Made by a program: the position numbers and the translations under genes. DNA of 64,000 nucleotides from Oasisia sp. SBJ-2009 (taxonomy: Eukaryota; Annelida; Polychaeta; Sabellida; Siboglinidae). The stretch spans positions 35,798,741 through 35,862,740 of the forward strand of contig OZ024857.1 in NCBI GenBank assembly GCA_964017155.1. Reading direction: 5' to 3'. The first letter of the stretch is position 1. Each line of letters starts with the position of its first letter. Shown here one piece after another: positions 47,203 to 59,730 of the stretch. The notes below the pieces were generated by a model. That model saw only the letters and a program-made list of their open reading frames with translations, was not told where the DNA came from and ran no database searches.

Positions 47203-47654
47203 TTCGCCAGCATAGGGGAATCTTTCATTTTTAAGTGGAAAATAATTGTTAAAAGAGGCAAAGAACAAGTGTGTGCGTGTGTGTGTGTGTGCGCGTGCGT
47301 GCGTGCGTGCGTGCGTGTGCGTGTGTGCACGTGTAGATGCGTGCATGTCAATAATTGTTGTTTTCAGATGGATATAAGTAAGTTTAGTACATGTACTAAT
47401 TTACAACTGGAGCTTAATTCTACTATTGACGGAGAAATCTTGCCAAGAGAGCAGACATATTGATTTTGAACACAATAGGTTCTACAGAATCATGCAATCA
47501 TACAACTGCCAAATCACCACAAATCTAAAATTTATTTTAGATTTAGTTTCTATCCAACTGTATGATAGAATGCACTATTAATATACGTCTGCAGATATAC
47601 ATTTTATAATCTGTTTCTATGAGATAATTACATTATGCACTTGTTGCCCGCTGC
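47203..47654. other. Intergenic/intron DNA with GT microsatellite
   Basis: A GT/GCGT repeat lies at about 47,271-47,340. Nothing else recognised. Confidence 0.5.
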
Positions 47655-48690
47655 AAGACACCACCGCCTCCAATGCTACAAGACACCGCCGCCTCCAATG
47701 CTACAAGACACCGCCGCCTCCAATGCTACAAGACACCGCCGCCTCCAATGCTACAAGACACCGCCGCCTCCAATGCTCCAAGACACCGCCGCCTCCAATG
47801 CTACAAGACACCGCCACCTCCAATGCTACAAGACACCGCCGCCTCCAATGCTACAAGACACCGCCGCCTCCAATGCTACAAGACACCGCCGCCTCCAATG
47901 CTACAAGACACCGCCGCCTCCAATGCTAGACACCGCCGCCTCCAATGCTACAAGACACCGCCGCCTCCAATGCTACAAGACACCGCCGCCTCCAATGCTA
48001 CAAGACACCGCCGCCTCCAATGCTACAAGACACCGCCGCCTCCAATGCTACAAGACACCGCCGCCTCCAATGCTACAAGACACCGCCGCCTCCAATGCTA
48101 CAAGACACCGCCGCCTCCAATGCTACAAGACACCGTCGCCTCCAATGCTACAAGACACCGCCGCCTCCAATGCTACAAGACACCGCCGCCTCCAATGCTA
48201 CAAGACACCGCCGCCTCCAATGCTACAAGACACCGCCGCCTCCAATGCTACAAGACACCGCCGCCTCCAATGCTACAAGACACCGCCGCCTCCAATGCTA
48301 CAAGACACCGCCGCCTCCAATGCTAGACACCGCCGCCTCCAATGCTACAAGACACCGCCGCCTCCAATGCTACAAGACACCGCCGCCTCCAATGCTACAA
48401 GACACCGCCGCCTCCAATGCTACAAGACACCGCCGCCTCCAATGCTACAAGACACCGCCGCCTCCAATGCTACAAGACACCGCCGCCTCCAATGCTACAA
48501 GACACCGCCGCCTCCAATGCTACAAGACACCGCCGCCTCCAATGCTACAAGACACCGCCGCCTCCAATGCTACAAGACACCGCCGCCTCCAATGCTACAA
48601 GACACCGCCGCCTCCATTGCTACAAGACACCGCCGCCTCCAATGCTCCAAGACACCGCCGCCTCCAACGCTACAAGACACCACCGCCTCC
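47655..48690. repeat. 25-bp minisatellite, about 41 copies
   Basis: The unit contains 'tacaagacaccgccgcctcc' and 'aatgc'. Two units share the same 3-bp deletion ('gctagacacc', near 47,927 and 48,324), 397 bp apart, suggesting a block duplication within the array. The 363- and 303-codon open frames are artefacts. Confidence 0.95.
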
Positions 48691-50744
48691 AATACTGCAC
48701 TGCCGTCACAGGTTACGCAGCAATAACACAATCTGTGAAATTCAATCAGATGTAACAAACAATGACATGTGTAATGACGTCATCTGCCTGATTAACCTAG
48801 AATCGTCCACTCAGCTCAACATACTTAGTAAGAAACGTGCTGTGCAATACATGTGAAAGCCAACTGTGAACAATGGAATATGTGTAAACGCGTCATTAGC
48901 CTAATTAACCTAGAACCTTACATACGATATGAATCATATGATACACTTAACATGCCACATGATTCAGTTACTGGTCAGAAATATATCTGGTGCACAGCTG
49001 TCACAACACCTGACCCTACGTCATCCACACCCACAATGTCAATTGAAAAATCATTGTCGTAACTATTAGTTAACATGATTATTTAACCATAAGTCCATAA
49101 CAACCCTTGATGTCTGTGCTAGAAACAGGTTGATCAATGATGACACTACACACAAATATACTAGATACCTGCGTGCCAGTAAAGATTTAGAGCCACAGGT
49201 CATTTCTGTAAATATCAGTAAAAATGAGAACACAAGCATGTTGTAGAGCACTGGGAGCAATATATGTTGGAACAGCGCTATATAAATGTCATGATTATGT
49301 ATCTGGTGCGTGTGAGGAAAACAGCACCTGCTGATTTAACTACACACACAGTAGAAGTCTACACAATCACACGGCACTCAGCTGATCCACTGTTCATTCA
49401 AGATTCACCTGATGACGGAACACAAACCTTTGAGAGCACTCTTGTGAACTCAGAGATTAAAGCACCCCCAACACCCCACTCCTAAGTACCATGTTGACAA
49501 ACAGATTCCTTCACCTGAAACATTGTTATTGTTCTTTCTTTGGCATACTGTGACACCAATAAATTATCTCAACCATCCACGCAAGGCCTGTTCTGTTGAA
49601 TTGATGTGTATGCCGTGTAAACAGTCTTTGTTTTTCTCCTCATATAAATCAGTTTTCCAACTATTCCTATATTCCACATGACAGAATCTTCAGTTGACAA
49701 GAAAGGACCACAACTACCCATGTGTCATGTGACCAAGTTAAGCCATGAAATATTGCAGTGAAAACAAACACTATATGTATCCTCATTCAAAATGCAAATT
49801 AAACATCCACCATCCAGACTCTAAAAGTTAAAAAGCATACTAAAGTTTGTGAAACGTGTTACAAAATAACAAAATTGGTTAGTTGCTTCTTGCTAGTTAG
49901 ATGCCACAGAAACAACAAATGGCAAATCAAGTTCTCAGAAAGAAAGTTTAAAACTTAGCCAGCAAAAAATAATGAACAAACTTTTGCCCCAAAATTCCCA
50001 ATTGCTTGCAACATCTCTAGGCATGTGTTACTTTGTGGACATCTCCGGGGATGCTCTAGGGAGCATGAAGTATGCCATACTGAATGAAATCTCCATGGAG
50101 AGAGGTCACCCAGTGTATATTACTTGAGCTGACAATCTTACATAACATACACAGTGCAAGGTCAGCAGTGGGTCAGTTACAGTGGACACAGCAGCTGGTC
50201 AGTCCAGGACAAAGGTATGGCCCAGTACAGAGCCAGGCCATACAGACACAACCACATATCCCCATGGCTTTATCCTGTGACACCTTATTACCCTCCACAT
50301 TCCCAGGTACATCTTTAGAAACCACACACACTTTCACGTACAGCTATAATACTGCTGTTAGATTTGTGACAAATTTTATTCCAGAATTGATTCAATCGAA
50401 GACGAATTCTAATTCTACATTGACTGATCATGTTATATTTCAGTGCTGCGAAATAAAGTGAAAATGCATAAATTTATACATTATGAGAATAAACATGAAA
50501 TTTTATTATAAAGCTACATAAGTACATCTACCTCCAATATATGGACTGGCCAAAATATCCAGTATCTTTAATGAGCACTGTGACCATTCAACTGGATCTG
50601 GAATATTCAACTGGACATGTAATTAAGAAAAAGTCTGACAGCCTAGGTATTAAAATGGCGAGAATTTTTTAGTCAAGCCATAATTATAATTGGCATGCTC
50701 ATTTTATAGAATTAGGAAAAATTTATTATAAGCTACAACTTTTA
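48691..50744. other. Intron/intergenic DNA, no gene seen
   Basis: AT-rich, no array. Two related phrases ('gcctgattaacctagaa' near 48,785 and 'gcctaattaacctagaac' near 48,898) point to a short diverged duplication. Nothing else recognised. Confidence 0.5.
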
Positions 50745-51080
50745 TAGAGCGCAGTGGGTCAGGGGTAGAGCTCCAGACTCTCAACTAAGAGGACCCAGGT
50801 TCGAATCCTGTGCTGTGGTGTTAAAACCTTGGGCAAGTTGTTTCACTCTATATTGCTCCAGTTAGCTCAGCTATATAAATGAGTAACTGGCTATTGACAG
50901 TGGTGGATATATGTATGAGCAGCCTTGACGCATTAATTGCAGCATATGGCTGGATGTTTCTCAGAGAAGTTGAGATGGTGTCTGATTGAACAGATCTGCC
51001 AGGGAAGTAAAGTGTAAGGTGCTTTGAGCAGTCCTGAGGATTGGATACTGCACTACAAAAGAACTTACCTTGACTTTTTA
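50745..51080 (+). mobile_element. tRNA-derived SINE, copy B
   Basis: The tRNA-like head has an A-box region ('gtgggtcaggggtagagc') and a perfect B box, GGTTCGAATCC. The body has 'ttgggcaagttg', 'atattgctccagtt', 'gacagtggtggatat' and 'ggatactgcactac', ending near 'aacttacctt'. It shares the full module order with copy A at 5297-5620. The head lacks a proper acceptor stem pairing and continues into an unrelated body, so this is a SINE and not a tRNA gene. Confidence 0.8.
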
Positions 51081-51411
51081 ACTTCATTATGCAGGATAAA
51101 GTACAATTAGCCAATATCACAGATCTCAAAACTAAAACTGCTTACAAATTGAATGTGTAGAAATTGTATTTAACAATAACAAAAACTGCTTACAAATTGA
51201 ATGTATAAATTGTATTTAACTATAACATCTAAGGAAAGTAGATTCAAAAGATACTGGCAATGGAATAACTGCTATGTTGGTGAACTCAAAATAAAGAATT
51301 ACGTGGAACTGGAATCACTGATGTCAAATCATCCCTAGATCTGGTCATTGCTTGTGTATTAATTTGTTTACACAGCAGTGCTGCGGTACTAATAATAATT
51401 GTTAAACATTG

Positions 51412-51453
<42 letters not shown>

Positions 51454-52674
51454 TGCTGAAACATATTTGTGTATATTTAAAACAAATTATATATAACTAT
51501 TTTTACAGTTATTTCCTGCATATAAAAATTTTATTTGAACAAATATCGGCAACTTCCGTAATGATGGTGAAATTCCCAGTACAGGGGACAAAGTAGAAAT
51601 AAATATATTGAAAAATGTAAATTGTCTTATATACAGAGAATAATGTTATGATGACGATGTCAAGGACAAAACCAGACGGCTTTTCGGTAATCCAAGTCAC
51701 AAGAACTGAGCCTCTAAGATTATGAATTCATACAACATTGTGTAAATTATTCATATATGATTATATAGAACTGTACAAAACAAATTTACCTGTGAGTGCA
51801 ATATACTCACCTTCCATTATATGACACGTACATTGAGGACAACAGCCAACTCATGAGAGGTAATCCACCTCGACCCAACAAGCCACAGATGCTTTGGTTT
51901 GAATTGAGCAAACCTTGCTTGCCACACCAACAGACCAAGCTTGAGCTGCTAGGTTAAAGGCATTCAGATACCATACGCTATTCAGTCAAATAAAATTACA
52001 CTATTGTCATATACCAATCCCATTATATTGTGAAATATAATTACACTGTTGTCAAACACCAATTCCAAGACTGGCAGATGGTAGGAAAATGCTCATGACT
52101 CATTCTCTAACCAACAAGAACTGCAGTATTCAATTTAATTAGAACTATTTAACAAATGTACTGATGTTTTGGGGAAAACTCACTTAATGCAATATAACAT
52201 GAGGTTCAGTGGTTAGAAACTTAGAGTGCTAGATTCTTCTCCCTTCTACCTGGAGTCTGTCAGGGGTAGGATAAGATCACATGTAGCCCTTAGAGCTTGA
52301 GAAGGATGCTTTGAAATCAACTTCAACTTTAGCACAATATCCTGCAGACTTCATTGGGTTCAATTGAGTACTGTAATCACCCAGACACAGAAGCGCTTGA
52401 GTGACAGCTCTGTCTAGACCCGTTCCACCACTTGGATGGGTCAAATCCATTTTGGACAGGTAAAAATGTATGGTGGCCCACCGGTTGGACGGGTACATTT
52501 TATATCTATTACACTTTCAAATACGCTTTGCTTTGAAAATGGGTGTTACACTGGTGTAGTGTGCACTGTGCAGTATGGAACCACTGGATTGTTTTGTATT
52601 TCTGGACATATACCCACATCTGGGCCAACCTTTCTATGCATGTTTATGTAGACAAATGTGTCTACTGGAACAGT
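51081..52674. other. Intergenic/intron DNA with small repeats
   Basis: Holds a 'aaaactgcttacaaattgaa' duplication (51,130-51,200), a (TA)n run (51,416-51,451) and the second copy of a dispersed repeat (52,405-52,550; first copy 41,270-41,425). No exon was found. Confidence 0.5.
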
Positions 52675-53250
52675 TTTGGACGCCTGTAGACACTGTCTGT
52701 GACTGTACAGAGTGTACATTGTCACACCTGTAGACACTGTGTCTGTGACTGTAGAGTGTACATTGTCAAACCTGTAGACACTGTGTCTGTGACTGTACAG
52801 AGTGTACATTGTCAGACCTGTAGACATTGTGTCTGTGACTGTACATATTGTACATTGTCACACCTGTAGACACTGTGTCTGTGACTGTACAGAGTGTACA
52901 TTGTCACACCTGTAGACACTGTGTCTGTGACTGTACAGAGTGTACATTATCACACCTGTAGACACTGTCTGTGACTGTACATTGTCACACCTGTAGACAT
53001 TTTGTATGTGACTGTACAGATTGTACATTGCCACACCTGTAGACACTGTCTGTGACTGTACAGATTGTACATTGTCACACCTGTAGACATTGTGTCTGTG
53101 ACTGTACAGATTGTACATTATCACACATGTAGACATTGTGTCTGTGACTGTACATATTGTACATTACCACACCTGTAGACACTGTGTCTGTGACTGTACA
53201 GAGTGTACATTACCACACCTGTAGACAATGTGTCTGTAACTGTACAGACT
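52675..53250. repeat. 46-bp minisatellite, about 12 copies
   Basis: The unit includes 'cacacctgtagacactgtgt' and 'ctgtgactgtacagagtgta'. Some units are shortened by loss of 'gt' or of the 'acagagtgt' part. On the minus strand each holds 'ctacaggtgtga', a weak donor-like motif. Confidence 0.9.
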
Positions 53251-53530
53251 GTAGCTGCCATGTTGTAGATGGTCACGTCCCAAGTCACATGACCCAAACA
53301 TTGTGGATGATATGTCTCAAAAAAAGATAATAAGTAATGACAATGTTTAAAAACGTGCAAATATTCTACAAAGTATGTCATCATCTTGTACCTCAATCTT
53401 GTACCTCAAACTATATAACTATAAGTGGTTTTATTAATATTACTATTCTCATTATTAACATTAGTGCTAAAAAATAATGTATAATATCCACTGATTTATG
53501 TCAAGGTTTTTGTGTGTATGAAAATAACAT

Positions 53531-55214
53531 CAGGGTTTTAATTTAGCAGGTGCTCTGAGGCCTGCTGACCCCCATATTTACCTTTGGGTCCCCGAAATGT
53601 CCAATTCTATGGGCCCCACTAGCCCCCAGACTTTGCATGATTGATACAGTGCAATGTTTCACAATGTACGACCAATACCATTACCAAACTATCCTATTTA
53701 AATTCCCCCTCTGGTGTTATCTCGTGTTATCCAAACTCATCGTTTGACTAGTAACACATCACCTATGCCCTGGTTGGCTCTATCGTCTCTATGGCACATT
53801 AATCTTAGTCAATGCTGTTTTCACCAGGTTTTTTGTGTGCGCTGATGGTGGACAAATTACGAACTAGCACAGCCATGATGATGCATAGCGGATTTTGATA
53901 GTCATTACAAAGATTAACTTCATGATACACAATTGTCAAACATATCGGACTACAGACAATTATACACTTTAATGAACTGTAAAATGTATAAATAATGGCC
54001 TGGCAACTTTGTATTTCAGAAGCCATGGCTAAGAAAATGTCATTATTCACGTTATCAGTATGATGCTGCCGGGCGTGCGTAGTCTGTTGCCTTGTCAGGG
54101 TTAAAATTATATGCAGAGTTTGCAAGGTGGGCAAACCGGCTGAGTTGTCCAGGGAAAAATAACGCCATTATTAATTTGGAACAATTAATAACCACATTAA
54201 TGATCTAGGATTGCGTTACTACCACGGGTAGTAATAGACAGCTCTTAAGACATAATCCACTATGAAGTCCAACAATGTCAGTAAACTGTCATAGTTTTCA
54301 TAAATACTCTGGTGCACTGCATATGTGCGTACACAAGCCTTGAGTTGAACAATTATGTCCAATAATATTTAAAGTACATGACTGTGGGTGACAACATTTT
54401 GAAAAATGACAATAAAAAAGATAATAAAACAGACAAAATGGCCTGAAGTGTCTAGTCAGGATTATTAGTAAAACAGCTTATTTAAACGTTATGTAAGCTT
54501 GGGTTGTGACTTTAAGCTAAAGTCACAGCCCAGAGCTGGGCTTTGACGACAGTCCACAATCTGTTTTACGCATGCAAGTCACAATAAGAAACAACAGACT
54601 GTAAAGTATTCAGTACTGAAATCATTAAGCATTGTTAATAAGATTACTATGAGGTTGTGTTATATTTCATGAGCTAACAGTGAATGGAAGAAATATGCGA
54701 TACTTCCAACCAGTGGAAAATTCAGTTTTGCTTTTGGGCTTAATAGTCAATGTAACACTGTACTGTTTACAACAGTGAATACCAAAACCTAAAAAGTGCA
54801 AATGTAGTACATCAATAAACCATAAGGATATATTTGCTGTTGTTCCATTTAAAGGCAGATTGATGCAGCACTTGAACAATTTGTTTACGTTTTTATGTCT
54901 TGTTGCCTTACACTTGTTTGTCGGAAAATAGCTCAGATGAGCTAATGTTATGAAATTCACATGTGAACTGATGTTAAATAAAGCTTCTTGTATCTAGTAT
55001 TGCTTCTTAACTTTGCCATATATATAAAATAACATGAAGGAATGGGACTCTGCAGAGTCTCTCAAGCTGTTGTTGGTGTGTGGGAAAGCCAGGAAGAGGC
55101 AACCTGGTGTTGAGATAATGTATGACTTAAACAGACTTTTTGTGTTGGGCCCCTAGATTTTGAAAAGTGGGGGCCAGAAGGCCCCCATTAATTTTAAGCT
55201 AAATTCTAACCCTG
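53531..55214. mobile_element. Possible hAT-like non-autonomous element
   Basis: The left end starts CAGGGTT with 'aatttagc' close behind. The right end, read inward, starts CAGGGTTAGAATTTAGC. Both are followed by G/C-rich 'gggggcc/ggcccc' tracts. CAGGGTT-type ends of this form are common in hAT derivatives. The interior has no transposase, and no clean 8-bp target duplication is visible, so the call is tentative. Confidence 0.35.
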
Positions 55215-55774
55215 CACATGTAAAAATCATTTGACACTTTGTGACATATTAGATGACTTCAGACATAACGTTGAAAACCCAAACGAGCTCAGGCTTTAAG
55301 TTTAGCCTTACGTTTACACTTGGACTGGCAATACTTGATCTTCACCGTCTTACTCCTGGACCTGGACATTAAGTTGGTAACTTCCGACCAAGTCTCGTGT
55401 CCATTTAACAGACTTGGACTTGGTTAGTGGGTTTGCAATTTTCGTTCCCTACGTTAATCCCATTTCACGACACGGCCTGATTTATAGACAAGTGTCAATA
55501 CCCCCAATTTTTTTTTACTTATTATTGCCATCCAAGTCCACCGGCAACGGACTTGTGGTTGTAACGGTGCAAGTTGGCTCAGATTAGTGTATTATCGCAC
55601 ACATCGTGCACGTCAACAAGGTCCAACAAACGTTTAATGACATTGACGCAAATACTTTGTATATATTTCTAATGTGCTGTTCTGCTTGGAACCTCATTTA
55701 CTACATAAAATAGCATATGCATAAACACTAAGACTTAAGATCGTTTGATTTAACCCAGAACTTGTAAGACTTAC

Positions 55775-55870
55775 TTCCGCTGAACATGGACGTCGCGCAT
55801 TTGGTTACCGTTAAGGGCGTATTTACGCCCTGGCGTATTTACGCCCTGGCCCTGGGTCTTAAAAACGCGC
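55775..55870 (-). promoter_or_regulatory. SAAL1: Candidate SAAL1 leader exon and promoter
   Basis: On the minus strand a CpG-containing stretch with a direct repeat of 'cgtaaatacgcc' leads to a strong donor, GCGGAA|GTAAGT, at 55,775. The short ATG-led reading frame there (ATG at 55,787) would not join SAAL1 exon 1 in frame, so it would be an upstream frame or non-coding leader. If correct, the first intron is about 15 kb. Weak evidence. Confidence 0.2.
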
Positions 55871-56114
55871 GAAATGTACGGTAAAATAAATTAATTATTA
55901 GGTTCCAAAATGTATTTCCAAAATGAGGGTTTAATAATGTCCGTGTCAAACATCGCATGGCTTTATATTTTTTTAATCAAGTCTAGGGCGCTTTCAACAC
56001 CTAAACAGATTTATTCAGAATGTAATCTTAAAGCGAAATAAGCCTATTTAAATAAGAATACATGTTACAAACACTCATGCACCGCTAAGAGAATCCAGGG
56101 TACGTGGTAGTGAC

Positions 56115-58073
56115 ATGCCCTGGATTACCGTTGATTTGCGAGAACAAATGTACAAGCGTGATCACCTTAGACGAGTTGCAATACGTTCGAAATCACCTAG
56201 TAACTATCAAAATTACCGAGTCCAACGAAATAAGACGAGAACCTGTTTAAGAAATGCTAAAAAAGATTACTATGATACAATCATCAGAGAAAGTGCCAAT
56301 AAGCCAAAATCATTATGGGCTAACATAAAACAATTGCTTCCCAAGTCTACATCTATCCCGACTGTAAGTGTGATGGTGGGGGACGAGGAGGTGTCTGACC
56401 GGCTGGGAATTGCCAATGCGTTTAACACCTTCTTCACGACCGTCGGCAGTGACCTGGCTACTCAGTTTGCTAACCAGGCAGACCCTCCTGTCATCCCATC
56501 ATCAGGCTACGAGTCTTTTAAATTTAAATTTATAACTGCATCTGAGGTGATGACGCTACTCTCTGGACTTAGCATTTCAAAAGCACACGGCACTGACAAT
56601 ATCATGGCTAGATCACTTAAGTGGCCGCCAATGAACTCTCGTTTCCTTTGGCAACTATATATAATTTCTCACTGTTGACAGGAACGATCCCGAGTGAGTG
56701 GAAACAGGCAGTCGTGACTCCTGTTTTTAAAGAGGGAGATCGTCAGAATACCTCTAACTATAGACCAATATCTGTACTTCCTTTATGCATGAAAATGTTT
56801 GAAAGACTGATCCATGACCAACTGTATGCCCACGTCACTAAGCATAACATCCTAAATCCGTTTCAATCAGGCTTTCGATCTGGGTATTCAACAACCACAG
56901 CTCTGCTTGATGTGTCTGACTACCTATATGATCAAAGACAACATGGTAACATCACAGGTGCTATATTCCTTGACTTAAAGAAAGCCTTTGATACTGTAGA
57001 TACAAATATATTGTTGCATAAACTCTCTGCCATAGGTATCCAGGAAACATAATTGTTTTGGTTTAGGGATTATTTTACTAACCGTACACAACATGTAAGA
57101 TTTAACGAAGCTGCATCCAGTGTGTTACCAATCAATTTTGGTGTGCCCCAAGGTTCAGTATTAGGGCCGTTGCTATTCACCCTGTATATCAATGATCTAC
57201 CGAGCGTGGTTAAGCACAGTAAGGTGGTTCTGTATGCAGATGATACAGCATTCTTTGTCTCTGGGAAATGTATAGAAAACACCCAGATGCAATTGAATGA
57301 TGACTTAGAAACCGTCAGCAAGTGGCTCAATGTGAATAGATTGACTCTGAACGCAAACAAAACTAAAACAATGCTCTTTGGTACTCAACAACATCTGTCG
57401 AAACGGGAGGGGGGGGGACTTAAACTCAACATTAACGGGGAATCTTTGGAACAAGTCAGTTGCTTCAAATACCTGGGCCTTTGGTTTGATCCTTCTCTAA
57501 ACTGGAAAAAAACATGTAGACTGCATCAGTAAACAAATTTCGCAACGCATCGGTGTGCAATCACGAATTCGGCCTTTCATCTCTACAACCACCGCAAACA
57601 CTCTCTTCAAAACTATGATAGCCCCCATCATCGATTACGGGGACATCATGTGGTCCAAGGGACCTCAAAGTAATCTTAAACGAATACAAAAACTACAAAA
57701 CAAAGCGTGCAGAGTCATTCTACGATGTAGGCGGCGGACTCACATATCAACCATGCATAGCTCACTCGGATGGCTAACATCCCAAAATAAAATAAAGCTA
57801 CACAAAATGTTAACGGTTGGCAAATGCCTGCTGGGGGATGTACCCTCATATCTCCGTGGCAAATTTATACGTGCCAAAGACTTTCACTCCTACTCGACCA
57901 GAAATGCTAACTGTAATCTGTTTATACCACGTGTCACCTGCAATGCAGGTAAGAATCTTTTCTGCTACGAAGGCGCTGTGCTTTTCAATACTCTAAATAA
58001 CACTGTCAAAACTAGTCAAAGCTACAAAGAGTTCAAAGATAAATGTAAGACATGTTTTAATCACCTTATATAG
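56115..58073 (+). pseudogene. 5'-truncated, inactivated CR1/Jockey-type non-LTR retrotransposon (reverse transcriptase)
   Basis: The reading starts in the linker between endonuclease and reverse transcriptase ('MPWITVDLREQMYKRD') and continues through the RT core: 'SEWKQAVVTPVFKEGD', 'NYRPISVLP', 'QSGFRSGYSTTTAL', motif A 'FLDLKKAFDTVD', motif B 'GVPQGSVLGPLLF' and the catalytic 'YADD' box. A C-terminal region to the stop at 58,073 follows. The endonuclease part is missing. Three lesions break it: a frameshift near 56,620, an in-frame TAA at 57,050-57,052, and a frameshift in an A7 run near 57,507. An AT-rich 3' tail runs to about 58,340. Truncation from the 5' side is typical of LINE insertion. 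The copy cannot make an active enzyme. Confidence 0.9.
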
Positions 58074-58340
58074 AGTACTTCAACAAACTGTGTTGTTGGC
58101 AACTTAACTAGGAGTCATACCATGTTTTATCTTAATGTAGATTTTTTGTTTTAACTTAATTTATATCTTATGTCTGTTACGTCATATATTTTACATTTTT
58201 TATATTCTTTATATTTATTTTATATTTTCTTATATTGCATGACTGTACGATTGTGTGTATGAGGACCTCACTGAAAAGAAATCTAGTGTATATTTTAATG
58301 TGCACTGTATTTAGCTGAGCCATCCTGAATAAATATATTA

Positions 58341-59730
58341 TATCATCAAGAAAGTATGTGATCTGGAGTCACGTGCTCTAGCTATAGCTTATTCTTAGTT
58401 TACTTCGATACGTGCCATGTGTATGGATACGCGGACTTATTTGTTGATTTCTCGTATTAAATTCGGATGCTGAGATTTTACGTGCATAAACAACTATCAC
58501 AAATATATATATATATAACTATACCAGATTGTGCACCGATTATTAACGTCGTAAATCACTTGTCAGTATGCTGTAGAATATATTGACCAATGTATCGCGA
58601 CATATACATAAGAAACAACTCACATAATTTAAAATGGCATAATTAGCTGAGAACACACGCGCGCGCCCCCACATACACACACACAAACGCAAACGCACGC
58701 ACGCGCGCGCGCACACACAAACGCACACATTTTGGAAATGCCAACAAACGAATGTTTAAAAAGAGAAATAATAAAGCACATAACATTTGAAAAAAATATT
58801 ATTTAGACACCAATTTTATCATTTATTTCAGGCCAACTTACAATAAAAAAACATGGATGCGAGTTACACATTCATTCGCGGGGGAAAACTTTATGGATTT
58901 ATGGATTTTCTATGTAGCTGTATGAGATATCCAGACAGACCTATCATGGTTTGTCACTTCTGACTAACCTGTCTTGTTAAACATAGAACATGTTTTTGAC
59001 GATGTAACAAGTCGAGAACATCAACACACGCACGAGCTATCGTAGTAGTAGGTGATAGGGGCAAGCTTACTTTTTTAATTAAAAATTCATTTAAAATGAG
59101 ACACGAGCGAAAATTTTACCCATCTCTGCAACCCTGAATGTCAGTGTCATGTTCACGCTATCCTATTTAGACTTCGCAGTAGAGTTAATATAATGCACCG
59201 GTTTATACCGGAGTTCCAGTGCCTTCATCGAATATGTTTGTCATGCACTGACGTCGGAACGAAAGTAGTGTTGACTATTGGGAGGCTGAGGCTGGCGTAT
59301 AGCGCGCTCTCGTTAAGCATTCTCCTACCGCGTTGTCGCACATCGTATACAATTTTTGCCGACGCACCCACTTCCTTGAAGCTCGAGAAAACCACTTTCA
59401 GGCCTCTCAAATCTAAAATTCACAAATAGTACATGGACCTCTTCTCAAAATAACAAAGGCTAATCCTGTCTGCAACCCTCGAAAAAAAACGAAATTCATA
59501 CCTCTACCGAAAATATCTGACGGGGCTAATCTTATCTCCAATACCTCACTACAATAGTGGCTTTCATTTTTGAATATCCCTTTGATCCTACAGAAATACC
59601 TATAATTGTTCTCAGACTACGTTTTTAAAACTGCCTCATTCTCTACATGTGTTTGTTATGATTGAAATACTAATGTCCAACAATCTCCACTCCAAGAAGT
59701 GTTGTATTAAATGTTATCCGTCCGGCTGCT
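58341..59730. other. Intergenic DNA, no gene seen
   Basis: Contains a CA/CG microsatellite (about 58,655-58,730) only. The short open frame near 59,193-59,429 has no splice sites or recognisable motif and is not called. Confidence 0.5.

Noticed and set aside
47635..48856. Proline-rich repeat proteins of 363 and 303 codons.
   Set aside because: 25-bp array; frame rotates each unit.
50745..50830. A functional tRNA gene, because of the perfect B box.
   Set aside because: No proper acceptor-stem pairing. The same module continues into a 250-bp body shared with 5297-5620, so it is a SINE head.
54667..54960. A 97-codon minus-strand open frame.
   Set aside because: No recognisable motif or splice context, and it lies inside a probable non-autonomous element.
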